Position numbers and translations under genes: made by a program
Part shown: positions 1 through 9,447 of the stretch, one piece after another
Numbering within the stretch: the stretch's first letter is position 1
How the letters are laid out: the number at the start of each line of letters is the position of its first letter
Assembly (NCBI GenBank): GCA_019748175.1
Contig: JAIEPX010000002.1
Coordinates: 62,001-126,000 of the forward strand
Reading direction: 5' to 3'
DNA length: 64,000 nt
Origin: Gammaproteobacteria bacterium
GTDB taxonomy: Bacteria > Pseudomonadota > Gammaproteobacteria > JAIEPX01
The notes under the pieces: generated by a model
The model's input: the letters and a program-made list of their open reading frames with translations, nothing else
Told to the model about the DNA's origin: nothing
Databases searched by the model: none

Positions 1-42
1 GAATCCACTAGGAAATTTAAATCTTTGTATATTATTGCAACT

Positions 43-76
43 AGTAGAAAGTAGGTTATTTCCTACTTTCTACTTT
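43..76. terminator. 13-bp perfect hairpin, possible terminator of an upstream gene
   Basis: Positions 43-55 pair perfectly with 62-74 around a six-base TTATTT loop, followed only by a short T stretch. It could end a gene lying left of the window, or act as a leader hairpin for the lipoprotein gene that follows. The weak T tail makes the terminator reading uncertain. Confidence 0.4.
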
Positions 77-117
77 AGTTAGGGAATAATTAGTTGTATA
101 TGAATGGAGGTACCATC

Positions 118-489
118 ATGAATAAATTACTTATGAGCGCATTAGGAATATTGATGACATTATCATTAATGGGATGTGTTGTAGATCCTTATGGCTATAG
201 TGTTTATGATTACGACACCCCTGCTGTAAGTACAGTTGGTGTCTATTACGATAATGATTATTATTACCCAGGTTATTATCCATCCTTATACTATTATGGA
301 AATTATGGTTACGGTGGAAATAATTGGCGTTGGCACGATCATCATGGTTGGGGCGGCGGTCATGGTGGCCATGGCTGGAGCGGCGGTCACGGCGGTGGTC
401 ATGGTTGGGGCGGCGGTCACAGCGGTGGTCATGGTTGGGGCGGCGGACACGGTGGTCAAGGAGGTCATGGTGGACGCGGACATCACTAG
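118..489 (+). CDS. Gly/His-rich putative lipoprotein
   Basis: A 123-residue protein with a lipoprotein signal: MNKLL, a hydrophobic stretch, then LMGC with the lipidated Cys at residue 20. A Tyr/Asp-rich segment follows (about 25-68), then a Gly/His/Trp tail holding three GHGWxGGH units with a 10-residue period (residues 84-91, 94-101, 104-111; a 30-bp DNA period from 367). The ATG at 118 is chosen because GGAGG lies at 106-110; an in-frame upstream ATG at 94 would spoil the signal peptide. The His-rich tail suggests metal binding at the cell surface, but this is inference from composition. No family is recognised. It stands alone and ends at a strong terminator. Confidence 0.75.
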   Translation: MNKLLMSALGILMTLSLMGCVVDPYGYSVYDYDTPAVSTVGVYYDNDYYYPGYYPSLYYYGNYGYGGNNWRWHDHHGWGGGHGGHGWSGGHGGGHGWGGGHSGGHGWGGGHGGQGGHGGRGHH

Positions 490-504
490 ACTTTAGAAAA
501 AATC

Positions 505-537
505 AAAAGGTGAGCCATTATAGCTCACCTTTTTTTT
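505..537. terminator. Bidirectional Rho-independent terminator
   Basis: A 10-bp stem (506-515 with 523-532) around CATTATA is followed by a T run to 537. On the other strand it is followed by an A/T-rich tail that gives a U tract too, so it can serve both the lipoprotein gene and the convergent acyltransferase gene, whose stop codon overlaps the T run. Confidence 0.85.
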
Positions 538-1840
538 ATGCAGTTGCATTATCGATTTGAATATCTCTTGAAAAACTTCTTTTGCGTCTTTTTGATAGTT
601 GTAAAAATATTTTTACTCTATGGATTATAGGTTGTTCTAAAAATAAAAATAAAGGTATAGACACCATATAAGTGATTACGATTAGATATAACCCATATTT
701 AAAATAGGATTCAGGTGTTACATTTTGATGAGTCGAAAAATAAATCATAAAGCCAAATATCATCACAAATGGATGCATCATATAAGTGCTATACGATAAT
801 CTTCCCATAGGACGTAATAAAGTAGATTTAAGTACTGTAATGAGTGATTTCATGATAATTCCCTTTGGGCTGTCTGCTAACAGAATAATCAGAGCAATAA
901 TCAGTGCAAAAATATTGCGTTGAATGAGAATGACCCAATAGGTGCTGGTTTGCCACACTGTGTGTGATTGGTTAAAAAACCAAACAGGATCATTCATCAG
1001 CACAAAGCATAGTAATCCCAGCAAGGTTAAGGAAATGAGATTGGAGACAGATGTGGGCAATCGTTGTATAATTTTGTGAAGTTGATCACGATGATAGATG
1101 AAAATATACGCGGTAATAATACCATATAAGATTGAGTCAGTTCGCACATAGAGCTTGTCAATTCCGATATTAAAATATAACCACGCTTCTGGTGTTGTGA
1201 GATAATACGAATTTTGAGTGATGTGGTAATAATGGTGCGAGTGAATAACATAAGGAATTATTATAAATGGTGCTGTTAGAAATATTGCTGCTAATGCAAC
1301 ACAGGTTTTTTTCCCTATGATTCTTTTTGTTAATAACCACATAATGAGTGCAAAAATCACGTAGAATTGGAAGTCAATGGCAATTGACCACGTCCAAACG
1401 GCAAATTGATCTGGCATGGCAAGAAAATTATTGACTTGCAATATATTTGCCCAGATATTTTGTAAGTTCATAGGTAGAAACAAAGCACATGTTATCATGA
1501 CAAATAAATATAAGGGGAAAATACGAGCACCGCGTCGAATAAAAAAATCGTATAAATCAATTTTCCCAGTGCGCTTATAGGCTTTGATTAAAGAGTGGCC
1601 AATGACAAATCCACTGATCACAAAGAAAACATCCAAAGATACACTTGGGGCTAATGCATATTTAAAAAAAGGATGCTCAAGAATTTTGAGATATTGTGAA
1701 GGCGCCCAAAAAAATGCACCAAATAATGCTAAGTGATGGACCATGACTCGCAATGCAGCAAGGGCTCTCAGACCCTCAATATGACCGTATTGATCAGAGT
1801 CTTGTCTGTATAATTTATAAAGATATTTTGGTTTTTCCAA
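536..1840 (-). CDS. Acyltransferase 3 family membrane protein (OafA/YrhL-like)
   Basis: A 434-residue integral membrane protein. Near the N terminus are HIEGLRALAALRVMVHH and later SLDVFFVISGFVIG, the hallmarks of the acyltransferase-3 family, which moves acetyl or other acyl groups from the cytoplasm onto surface sugars, lipid A or peptidoglycan. About ten hydrophobic segments follow. The acceptor cannot be told from sequence. The likely start is TTG at 1840, preceded by AGGATGG; the ATG slightly upstream (about 1850) is out of frame. The gene stands alone and converges on the lipoprotein gene at a shared terminator. Confidence 0.85.
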   Translation of the reverse strand: MEKPKYLYKLYRQDSDQYGHIEGLRALAALRVMVHHLALFGAFFWAPSQYLKILEHPFFKYALAPSVSLDVFFVISGFVIGHSLIKAYKRTGKIDLYDFFIRRGARIFPLYLFVMITCALFLPMNLQNIWANILQVNNFLAMPDQFAVWTWSIAIDFQFYVIFALIMWLLTKRIIGKKTCVALAAIFLTAPFIIIPYVIHSHHYYHITQNSYYLTTPEAWLYFNIGIDKLYVRTDSILYGIITAYIFIYHRDQLHKIIQRLPTSVSNLISLTLLGLLCFVLMNDPVWFFNQSHTVWQTSTYWVILIQRNIFALIIALIILLADSPKGIIMKSLITVLKSTLLRPMGRLSYSTYMMHPFVMIFGFMIYFSTHQNVTPESYFKYGLYLIVITYMVSIPLFLFLEQPIIHRVKIFLQLSKRRKRSFSRDIQIDNATA

Positions 1841-1956
1841 AAACGTCCATCCTGGGTTTCTGAGTTGACTAGGCCATGAAAACCAAATGTTAGCTCTTTG
1901 TCAAGAGAGATGGGTTCAGCAGCAATGAATATATAGTAATGAGTGAGCTAAACAAC

Positions 1957-1982
1957 TAAAATCTCTTAATCGGGAGATGCTG
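1957..1982 (+). repeat. Copy A of an 18-bp dispersed repeat upstream of hemE
   Basis: CTTAATCGGGAGATGCTG at 1965-1982 recurs exactly at 47744-47761, and both copies are preceded by AAAATC. This copy ends 70 bp before the hemE start, the other 75 bp before an antiporter gene. A second small hairpin (AGGGG/CCCCT, 2020-2033) lies between it and the hemE ribosome binding site. Function unknown. Confidence 0.6.
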
Positions 1983-2052
1983 GGACTTTGCCTTGAGGTT
2001 TGGTACCATGTTGTTCATCAGGGGTTGTCCCCTCTCTATAGAAGGTTGAGAT

Positions 2053-3108
2053 ATGCGTGATCATCGATTATTGAAAGCATTAAGGCGTGAGCCAGTTGAT
2101 AGGACCCCTGTTTGGCTAATGAGGCAAGCAGGACGATATTTGCCGGAATATCGTGCTTTGAGAGAAAATATAAAAGACTTTATGACATGCTGTAAAACAC
2201 CAGATATCGCTTGTGAAATTACCTTGCAACCATTAAAACGTTTTAATTTAGATGCGGCGATATTATTTTCAGATATTTTGACAATCCCCGATGCAATGGG
2301 CTTGGGGTTATATTTTGATAAAGGAGAGGGGCCGCGTTTTGAGCGCCCTATACAGTCTCGCGAAGCATTTGAAAAACTGGTTTTGCCAGACGTAGAAGAA
2401 AAGCTTGGTTATGTGATGGATGCCATTCGTTTAGTTTCTCGAGAATTATCGGGTACATTACCTTTGCTCGGTTTTAGTGGTAGCCCTTGGACATTGGCAA
2501 CTTATATGGTTGAGGGTGGTTCCACAAAAAATTTCTCGAAAATAAAAAAAATGATGTTTACCGACCCGGCATTGTTGAAATCGTTGCTCGATCTGTTAAC
2601 CGAATCAGTTATTGAATATTTAAAAGCACAAATTGCTGCTGGAGTTTCAGCTGTGATGATTTTTGATACGTGGGGTGGGGTGCTGTCCACACGAGAATAT
2701 CACGAATATTCTTTATCGAATTTGCAAAAAATAGTCAGTGCATTAAAAAAATCTCCGATTACTTCTAGTACTCCGGTCATTTTATTTACTAAGAATGGCG
2801 GTGCATGGTTGGAAAATATTGCGGCTACGGGTTGTGATGCTGTTGGCGTTGATTGGAGTGTCAATATGGGTGATGCTCGATCTCGAATTGGTAAAGCGGT
2901 TGCTTTGCAAGGTAACATGGATCCTGGTGTATTATATGCTTCTCCACAATTTATTCGTGATGAGGTCGCATCAATTTTATCGCAATTTGGTCACGGTGAA
3001 GGTCATATTTTTAATTTAGGTCATGGTATATTTCCAGATGTACCTCCTGAGCATGTCGGTGTTTTTGTTGATGCGGTTCACGAATTGAGTGAGCAATATC
3101 ACAAATAA
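2053..3108 (+). CDS. hemE: Uroporphyrinogen decarboxylase
   Basis: Converts uroporphyrinogen III to coproporphyrinogen III in cytoplasmic heme synthesis by removing four acetate carboxyls. The 351 residues match the usual length. Visible signatures are [16 protein letters not shown] (residues 19-34) with the substrate-binding arginines, the FSDIL motif with the essential Asp, and [27 protein letters not shown] precedes the ATG. A flavoprotein gene follows after 27 bp and is probably cotranscribed. Confidence 0.97.
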   Translation: MRDHRLLKALRREPVDRTPVWLMRQAGRYLPEYRALRENIKDFMTCCKTPDIACEITLQPLKRFNLDAAILFSDILTIPDAMGLGLYFDKGEGPRFERPIQSREAFEKLVLPDVEEKLGYVMDAIRLVSRELSGTLPLLGFSGSPWTLATYMVEGGSTKNFSKIKKMMFTDPALLKSLLDLLTESVIEYLKAQIAAGVSAVMIFDTWGGVLSTREYHEYSLSNLQKIVSALKKSPITSSTPVILFTKNGGAWLENIAATGCDAVGVDWSVNMGDARSRIGKAVALQGNMDPGVLYASPQFIRDEVASILSQFGHGEGHIFNLGHGIFPDVPPEHVGVFVDAVHELSEQYHK

Positions 3109-3135
3109 CAGCGAAAATTATTATTAGAGGAATAT

Positions 3136-4284
3136 ATGAACGGTGGTTTGGTCATTATTGGTTCTGGTTTAGCAGGGTACATGGTCGCCAAAGAATGGCG
3201 AAAACATGATACAACGACACCATTAACAATTATTACTCAAGGTAAGGGGGATTTTTATTCAAAACCTCTTTTATCGACTGCATTAACGCATAAACGCACA
3301 CCAGAAGTTTTGCCCACTTCATCGGCAACTCAAATGGCAGAACAATTAAATGCAAATATTATTACTCAGACGCAAGTGAATGCAATTCAACCTGAGAATA
3401 AAACAATCATTTATAATGACGAAAAATTAACCTACGACAAATTGGTATTAGCTGTAGGTGCTGATACGATTAAGCCTGTTATTATGGGTAATGCTGCAGA
3501 CAAGTTAATTTCTGTTAACAGCTTAGAAGAGTATTCGGTATTTAGAAATAAATTACATTCAGATGCGCGCATTACCATTTTGGGAGCTGGTTTAGTAGGG
3601 TGTGAGTTTGCAAATGATTTAGCTAATGTAGGACATCCTGTTGATGTTGTTGCATTATGTCCGTATCCATTAGATCGATTAGTGACTCCTGAGATGGGAG
3701 AGGTTGTTAAAGCTTCGTTAGAACAAAGTGGAATTAGTTGGCATTTGTCTCAATCAGTAGAACGTATAGATCAGGATGGTGATTCATTTGTATTGACGCT
3801 TAATAATGGTAAGCATTTAAACTCTGATGTCGTTTTATCAGCAGTGGGATTACGACCTCATATCGATTTAGCTAAAGCAGCGGGCTTACGTGTAGACCGG
3901 GGAATTTTAGTCGATAAATTTTTAGCAACCAGTGCTGAATCAGTCTACGCCTTAGGTGATTGTGCTGAAGTATGTGGTTGTATCTTACAGTATGTAGCCC
4001 CATTATTAGCGTGTTCTCGCGCATTAGCTAAAACCTTGGCGGGTGAGCCAACAGAAGTGATTTATCCTGCCATGCCTGTAGTATTGAAAACGCCAGCCTG
4101 TCCTTTAGTCGTGTCTCCACCCCCTCAAGATGTAGAAGGCGAGTGGATAATGAGTGGAACACAATTTGACCGCCGTGCGTTATTTTATGATACTGATCAG
4201 CAGTTAAGAGGATTTGCATTAACGGGGACGATGGTAAAAGAGAGAGCAGAATTGCAAAAGTTGCTTCCTCCTATTTTTTCCTGA
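3136..4284 (+). CDS. FAD-dependent NAD(P)H oxidoreductase, rubredoxin/flavorubredoxin reductase-like
   Basis: A 382-residue two-dinucleotide-fold flavoprotein. The N-terminal FAD site is VIIGSGLAGYMVAKEW, the NAD(P)H site is ILGAGLVGCEFANDL at mid-protein, and the second FAD motif is SVYALGDCAEV. This matches the RubB/AlkT/NorW class, which passes electrons to rubredoxin or a related carrier. No rubredoxin gene is next to it, so the partner is unknown. AGAGGA precedes the ATG. It sits 27 bp after hemE, a plausible but unproven link to heme or iron redox chemistry. Confidence 0.85.
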   Translation: MNGGLVIIGSGLAGYMVAKEWRKHDTTTPLTIITQGKGDFYSKPLLSTALTHKRTPEVLPTSSATQMAEQLNANIITQTQVNAIQPENKTIIYNDEKLTYDKLVLAVGADTIKPVIMGNAADKLISVNSLEEYSVFRNKLHSDARITILGAGLVGCEFANDLANVGHPVDVVALCPYPLDRLVTPEMGEVVKASLEQSGISWHLSQSVERIDQDGDSFVLTLNNGKHLNSDVVLSAVGLRPHIDLAKAAGLRVDRGILVDKFLATSAESVYALGDCAEVCGCILQYVAPLLACSRALAKTLAGEPTEVIYPAMPVVLKTPACPLVVSPPPQDVEGEWIMSGTQFDRRALFYDTDQQLRGFALTGTMVKERAELQKLLPPIFS

Positions 4285-4298
4285 ATTGAGGATTGATA

Positions 4299-4886
4299 AT
4301 GACATTTTACAAAGCAGCGTTAACACTGATTCTAGTTATGGATCCGCTTGGAAATATTCCAGTAGTGATATCTTTGTTGAAAGGACTTAGTCCTCAACGA
4401 TTTACACTTGTGATTGTTCGAGAGACATTTATTGCGAGTTTAGTTTTAGCGGTATTTTTATACTTTGGCGCATCTTTGTTGGAAGGGTTTAATATCTCTC
4501 AACCGGCTTTGCAAATTGGGGGAGGTATTATTCTTTTTCTTATTGCGATTAAGATGATATTTCCTGAAAAAGATTCTCGTGCTGTTGATGATATAGAAGG
4601 TGAGCCCTTTGTTGTTCCTTTGGCGATCCCCTTAATCGCAGGGCCTTCTGCATTAGCCACGGTTATTTTGTTTTCAACAGCTAAGCCCGAAATGATGCCT
4701 ACATGGTTGTTAGCAGTATTTGTAGCGTCTTTTGTGTGCTTGATAATATTATTATGTGCACGCTTTTTGATTGGTTTGTTTGGGCCTCGTGGTGTGATAG
4801 CGATTGAAAGACTTATGGGTATGATACTAACGACTATTTCAGTGCAAATGTTTTTGGATGGCGCAAAATTGTTTTTCTCGAGTTAA
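4299..4886 (+). CDS. MarC family integral membrane protein
   Basis: 195 residues with about six hydrophobic helices and the MarC/UPF0056 features LILVMDPLGNIPV near the N terminus and VPLAIPLIAGPSALATVILF in the middle. Family members are inner-membrane proteins, some described as amino-acid transporters; substrate unknown here. ATG at 4299 fits TTGAGGA at 4286-4292. It follows the flavoprotein gene by 14 bp and overlaps the convergent receiver gene by 4 bp at the stop codons. Confidence 0.88.
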   Translation: MTFYKAALTLILVMDPLGNIPVVISLLKGLSPQRFTLVIVRETFIASLVLAVFLYFGASLLEGFNISQPALQIGGGIILFLIAIKMIFPEKDSRAVDDIEGEPFVVPLAIPLIAGPSALATVILFSTAKPEMMPTWLLAVFVASFVCLIILLCARFLIGLFGPRGVIAIERLMGMILTTISVQMFLDGAKLFFSS

Positions 4887-5266
4887 ACGGGTAACTTTCC
4901 CCATTTACGAATCATGTGACTAATTTGTTCTTGTCGAAAAGGTTTGAGTAAAACATCGTTCATTCCAGCAGTAATAAAACTATGTAATTCATCTTCAAAA
5001 GAATAGGCTGTGGTAGCGATAATCGGCGTATATATTCCTGCCTCGCGAAGTTTTTGTGTCACTTCTATGCCATTGAGATCTGGAAGTTGAATATCCATAA
5101 AAATAAGATCATAAGTGTTTTTTTGTGCAAGTTCTAAAGCTGAGGCGCCGGTATTAGCAGAATCATATCGACATCCAAGGTTGTCCAACATAAATTGAAC
5201 CACTTTTTGATTAATGGGTTCATCTTCAACAAGAAGTATATTTAATGTGGGTTCCATATCAGCCAT
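4883..5266 (-). CDS. Single-domain response regulator (CheY-like receiver)
   Basis: 127 residues, one receiver domain and no output domain. The acidic pair E14/D15, phospho-acceptor D58 in FMDIQLPD, T86 in IATTAYS and K108 in LLKPF are all present, so it should be phosphorylatable. Its ending, AGMNDVLLKPF, resembles receivers of hybrid histidine kinases, so it may be a phosphorelay intermediate. No kinase gene is nearby. AAGGACTATAGG precedes the start. Confidence 0.88.
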   Translation of the reverse strand: MADMEPTLNILLVEDEPINQKVVQFMLDNLGCRYDSANTGASALELAQKNTYDLIFMDIQLPDLNGIEVTQKLREAGIYTPIIATTAYSFEDELHSFITAGMNDVLLKPFRQEQISHMIRKWGKLPV

Positions 5267-5377
5267 ATCCTATAGTCCTTATACATTCGAAAGATGTCTC
5301 ATTATAACAGATCTTGAGGAATTTTTCACCCCTAATCTTCAGCAGCTTTCGCTTAAGCACTAATTCCTTCTTTATTA

Positions 5378-5406
5378 TTGAAACTGAATGGAAAAAAGAG
5401 TATATG
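5378..5406 (+). promoter_or_regulatory. Sigma-70-like promoter for rarA
   Basis: TTGAAA (5378-5383), a 17-bp spacer, and TATATG (5401-5406), about 38 bp before the rarA ATG. Prediction from consensus only. Confidence 0.5.
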
Positions 5407-5443
5407 TTTAAAAAGTATATGATATGTGAGAGTGGGGTGAGTA

Positions 5444-6763
5444 ATGACTAATATTTCTACGATTTCTAAAACAAACATTAATCAGCCATTGGCGGCAAGA
5501 CTTCGACCTGAAAACATCGCGGAGTACGTGGGGCAATCTCATCTTTTGGGATCTGGTAAGCCCTTGCGGCAGGTTGTAGATAAAAAAGCCATTCACTCTA
5601 TGATTTTTTGGGGGCCTCCAGGAAGCGGAAAAACAACTTTAGCTCGATTATTAGCGATCAATGCAGATGCTCTTGTCGAACAATTATCTGCAGTTTTGGC
5701 TGGTGTTAAAGAAATACGAGAAGTCGTTGCTAAAGCGGCTCTTCATACTCAACGAACGGTACTTTTTGTTGACGAAGTTCATCGGTTTAATAAAGCTCAA
5801 CAAGATGCATTTCTGCCTTTTGTAGAAGATGGAACTATAACATTAATTGGAGCTACGACTGAAAATCCCTCATTTGCTCTCAATAATGCTTTGTTGTCTC
5901 GTTGTCGAGTGTATGTACTAAAACCGTTACAAACAAAAGAAATAATTGAAATTTTAACGCATGCGTTGAGTGACCGTGAAAGAGGATTAGGTAAATTTAA
6001 TTTACACGTTTCTGCCGATATTTTAAATCAAATAGCAGAATATTCAGATGGAGATGCGCGTCAAGCTCTCACTTATTTAGAAATTGCCTCAGATTTTGCT
6101 CAAGAAAAAGAAGGTCATTTCGAAATTACCCATGATATTTTAACATCGCTTTTACAGGGTAGACCGCAACGATTTGATAATCATGGTGAAGCCTTTTACG
6201 ATCAAATTTCTGCTTTGCATAAATCGGTTCGAGGTTCAGATCCCGATGCATCATTGTATTGGTTGTCGAGGATGTTAATTGGTGGCTGCGATCCACATTA
6301 TATTGCGCGTCGAATAGTGCGTATGGCGAGTGAAGATATTGGTAATGCTGACCCGCGTGCGTTAGAGTTAGCATTAAATGCGTGGCAAGTTTATGAACGA
6401 GTGGGAAGTCCAGAAGGAGAAATCGCATTTGCACAAGCTATTGTCTATATGGCTTGCTGCGCAAAAAGCAATGCGATTTATACTGCATTTAACGCTGCTT
6501 GGGATGATGCAACGTCTTATGGTAGTTTAGATGTGCCTCTTCATTTACGTAATGCTCCAACGCGATTGATGAAAGAATTAGGCTACGGAAAAAATTATCG
6601 TTATGCTCACGATGAGGCGAATGCTTTTGCAACGGGAGAAAATTATTTTCCAGAAGGTATGCCTAAAAAGATCTATTATCAACCTGTTGATCGAGGTCTT
6701 GAAATTAAAATCGCTGAAAAGTTGAGGCATCTTCGTGAAGCAAAAACCGTAATCAATGAATAA
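5444..6763 (+). CDS. rarA: Replication-associated recombination protein A (RarA/MgsA AAA+ ATPase)
   Basis: 439 residues, the normal length. A cytoplasmic AAA+ ATPase related to clamp loaders that acts at stalled replication forks. Walker A is GPPGSGKT (57-64), Walker B is VLFVDEVHRF (D110/E111), followed by sensor 1 GATTENPSF and the arginine-finger region LLSRCRV. The C-terminal RarA-specific part includes SRMLIGGCDPHYIARRIVR and the tetramerisation region. GGGTGAG precedes the ATG. A stand-alone transcription unit is likely. Confidence 0.96.
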   Translation: MTNISTISKTNINQPLAARLRPENIAEYVGQSHLLGSGKPLRQVVDKKAIHSMIFWGPPGSGKTTLARLLAINADALVEQLSAVLAGVKEIREVVAKAALHTQRTVLFVDEVHRFNKAQQDAFLPFVEDGTITLIGATTENPSFALNNALLSRCRVYVLKPLQTKEIIEILTHALSDRERGLGKFNLHVSADILNQIAEYSDGDARQALTYLEIASDFAQEKEGHFEITHDILTSLLQGRPQRFDNHGEAFYDQISALHKSVRGSDPDASLYWLSRMLIGGCDPHYIARRIVRMASEDIGNADPRALELALNAWQVYERVGSPEGEIAFAQAIVYMACCAKSNAIYTAFNAAWDDATSYGSLDVPLHLRNAPTRLMKELGYGKNYRYAHDEANAFATGENYFPEGMPKKIYYQPVDRGLEIKIAEKLRHLREAKTVINE

Positions 6764-6971
6764 TGTATATCGCACAGATTTATTGCTAATAAATAGCAAA
6801 TCATGGTAAGTTTTTGTTCTTCTGTGTTGTGTTGCTTTATTTCCGCTTGTTTATGGCGTGGTTAATCTAGGCTTAACTGGGCGATAATTCATTTGTTGAC
6901 TATACTGATAGTTACGGAAGTGAAAGGAATCTAGGATCCTTCTATCTTAGTATTATTAGGGAGAAGTTAGC

Positions 6972-8051
6972 ATGCAAAATCCAGTGGAAACACCAACCAA
7001 GGAAGAGCAACCAAAATTTGAAATGGAAGTTTCACGTCAACTTCCAGATTGGTTGGTTGAGCAAAAATGTAGTTTATTATTTACAACGTATCAAGCGGGT
7101 AAATTATTTTTAATTGGTGTTCAAAAAGATAAAAAATTATCTGTTTATGAGCGTACATTTCCACGTTGTATGGGATTGTGTGTTGACGGAAAAAGTTTGT
7201 ACATGAGTTCGCTTTACCAAATCTGGCGATTTGAAGATGCTTTATTAGATAATCAAGCCTATCAAAATTATGATGCGGTTTATGTTCCAAAAATGTGTTA
7301 TGTCACTGGCGATTTGGATGTGCATGATGTAGCTGTAAATAAAAAGGGTGAAGTCATATTTGTTAATACATTATTTAGTTGTTTATCCAAAGTAAGTTCT
7401 ACGCATAGTTTTAAACCTTTTTGGAAGCCTCCATTTATTAGTAAACTTGCAGCAGAAGATCGCTGTCATTTAAACGGATTGGCCATGGAAAAAGGTGAGC
7501 CTCGTTATGTTACTTGCGTAGCTCAGGCTGATGTACATGAAGGATGGCGTGAACATCGCACTGATGGTGGTTCCGTAATCGATGTGAAGACAAATGAAAT
7601 TGTGTGCGCTGGGTTATCGATGCCGCATTCGCCAAGATTGTATCAAGGAAAATTATGGTTATTAGAATCAGGTACTGGCTATTTAGGGTATGTCGATTTG
7701 AAAAAAGGAAAATTTGAGCGAGTGACATTTATTCCTGGATATACTCGCGGATTAAGTTTTGTTAATGATTTTGCTGTCGTGGGCACGTCAAAATGTCGAC
7801 AAAATGGCACTTTTTCCGGACTCGAACTTGATAAATCATTAGATGAGAAAAAAGTCGAAGCGCGATCAGGGTTACATATTATTGATTTGCGAACAGGTGA
7901 TATCGTTCACTATTTGCGCATGGAAGGTGTAGTTGAAGAACTCTACGATGTCGTGGTACTAGAAAACCATATATTGCCTATGGCAATTGGGTTCAAGACA
8001 GATGAAATTCGTCGCATGATTTCTGTTGAAGATAATCCAGATTTAAAATGA
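6972..8051 (+). CDS. TIGR03032 (DUF4915) family protein of unknown function
   Basis: 359 residues with the family opening LPDWLVEQKCSLLFTTYQAG, the FPRCMGLCVDG segment, CHLNGLAMEKGEPRYVTCVA and MPHSPRLYQGKLWLLESGTG. Repeated beta-rich segments suggest a beta-propeller-like fold. No signal peptide or membrane helix. The biochemical role is unknown; family members are often near secreted-protein or TPR genes, which are not seen here. AGGGAGAAG precedes the ATG. Confidence 0.85.
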   Translation: MQNPVETPTKEEQPKFEMEVSRQLPDWLVEQKCSLLFTTYQAGKLFLIGVQKDKKLSVYERTFPRCMGLCVDGKSLYMSSLYQIWRFEDALLDNQAYQNYDAVYVPKMCYVTGDLDVHDVAVNKKGEVIFVNTLFSCLSKVSSTHSFKPFWKPPFISKLAAEDRCHLNGLAMEKGEPRYVTCVAQADVHEGWREHRTDGGSVIDVKTNEIVCAGLSMPHSPRLYQGKLWLLESGTGYLGYVDLKKGKFERVTFIPGYTRGLSFVNDFAVVGTSKCRQNGTFSGLELDKSLDEKKVEARSGLHIIDLRTGDIVHYLRMEGVVEELYDVVVLENHILPMAIGFKTDEIRRMISVEDNPDLK

Positions 8052-8097
8052 AGAGCTTCCTTTCGCGATGAGGGGTTTTAGTCCCCCTCTCTCCTGG

Positions 8098-8126
8098 CTG
8101 ACAGTCTCCCATACCTAGTGTATTAT
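8098..8126 (+). promoter_or_regulatory. Promoter of the yebC-ruv operon
   Basis: CTGACA (8098-8103), a 17-bp spacer ending in GTG, and TATTAT (8121-8126), giving a close sigma-70 match about 55 bp before yebC. A GAGGGG/CCCCTC hairpin (8070-8089) just upstream may mark the end of the preceding transcript, but it lacks a T run. Confidence 0.6.
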
Positions 8127-8180
8127 ACAGACCAAATTAAGTGGGGTTTTAGAGATTGTTAGACGTTAGGGGGATAGAAC

Positions 8181-8927
8181 ATGGCAGGTCATAGTAAATG
8201 GGCCAACATTAAACATCGCAAATCCAAACAGGACGCAGCGAAAGCGAAGCATTTTACTAAGCATATCCGCGAGATTACGACAGCCGCAAAAATGGGTGGA
8301 GGGGACGTTGCTGCTAACCCTCGATTGAGATTGGCAGTTGAAAAGGCGCGCGGGGATGATATGCCCAATGACACGATCAAACGGGCGATTGCGCGTGGTG
8401 CTGGTGGTGGGGATACAGAACAACTCGATGAAATTGTCTACGAAGGCTATGGTCCGAACGGTGTTGCAGTGATGGTGAAATGTTTGACAGACAATCGAAA
8501 TCGAACGGTGGCTGAAGTGAGACATGCGTTTACCAAAACGGGTGGTAATTTAGGGACAAGTGGTTCAGTAGGTTACTTGTTCAAAGAACAAGGGTTGATA
8601 CTATTTCCTTCTGGCTTAGATGAAAATAAAATTTTAGAAATCGCAATGGAATCGGGTGCCGAGGACATTATTACCTGTGATGATTCTTCAATCGAAGTGT
8701 ATTCGTCCCCTGAAAATTTCCAGCAGATTAAAGATGCTATGGAAAAAGCAAATTTACAACCTAGCAGTGCCGAAGTAACAATGATTGCAGCTAATTCAGT
8801 AAAAGTTGAAGGAGAAGAAGCAGAGAAAATGATGAAGCTGATAGATATGCTGGAAGATCTTGATGATGTACAAAACGTTCATTCCAATGCAGAATTTTCA
8901 GATGAATTTTTAAATTCTTTGTCATAG
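8181..8927 (+). CDS. yebC: YebC/PmpR family protein (TACO1-like)
   Basis: 248 residues opening with MAGHSKWANIKHRKSKQDAA, the diagnostic YebC start, with EIVYEGYGPNGVAVMVKCLT in the middle. The family includes DNA-binding regulators and factors that relieve ribosome stalling at proline-rich motifs. In proteobacteria it is classically placed before ruvC, as here (4 bp gap). GGGGGA precedes the ATG. Confidence 0.95.
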   Translation: MAGHSKWANIKHRKSKQDAAKAKHFTKHIREITTAAKMGGGDVAANPRLRLAVEKARGDDMPNDTIKRAIARGAGGGDTEQLDEIVYEGYGPNGVAVMVKCLTDNRNRTVAEVRHAFTKTGGNLGTSGSVGYLFKEQGLILFPSGLDENKILEIAMESGAEDIITCDDSSIEVYSSPENFQQIKDAMEKANLQPSSAEVTMIAANSVKVEGEEAEKMMKLIDMLEDLDDVQNVHSNAEFSDEFLNSLS

Positions 8928-8931
8928 CGAC

Positions 8932-9447
8932 ATGAAAAAAACAATTATTTTAGGAATCGATCCCGGTAGTCGAACGACAGGATATGGTGTGATTACAACA
9001 ACAGGTAGTCGTCATACCTACTTAACGTGCGGAATTATTAAAACGACGGGTGATGATATGGCTGTACGATTACATCAAATTTATCAGGGTCTTTGTGAGA
9101 TCATTAAGACCTATCAACCCGATGAAGCAAGTATTGAGCAAGTATTTATGAAAAAAAATGTAAGTTCTGCTTTGAAATTAGGTCAAGCACGAGGTGCGGC
9201 TTTGGTTGCTTTGGCGAGCTTTGGAATTTCGGTCGCTGAATATTCAGCGCGACACATTAAACAGGCCATTGTTGGTTATGGTGGGGCAGAAAAAAGGCAA
9301 GTACAGCATATGATCAAAGTGTTACTGAATTTAGATAAAGCACCTCAAACTGATGCGGCTGATGCTCTGGGAATTGCATTATGTCATGCAAATTCTCGTG
9401 GTAGTATTTCACGGTTAAAACTGTTGGAGTCTGAAAATGATTGGTAG
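8932..9447 (+). CDS. ruvC: Holliday junction resolvase RuvC
   Basis: 171 residues. Resolves Holliday junctions by paired nicking after RuvAB branch migration. Catalytic acidic residues are D10 in ILGIDPGS, E69 in SIEQVFM, and D141/D144 in TDAADALGIAL. The next gene, ruvA, starts 11 bp before its stop, implying translational coupling. Confidence 0.96.
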   Translation: MKKTIILGIDPGSRTTGYGVITTTGSRHTYLTCGIIKTTGDDMAVRLHQIYQGLCEIIKTYQPDEASIEQVFMKKNVSSALKLGQARGAALVALASFGISVAEYSARHIKQAIVGYGGAEKRQVQHMIKVLLNLDKAPQTDAADALGIALCHANSRGSISRLKLLESENDW

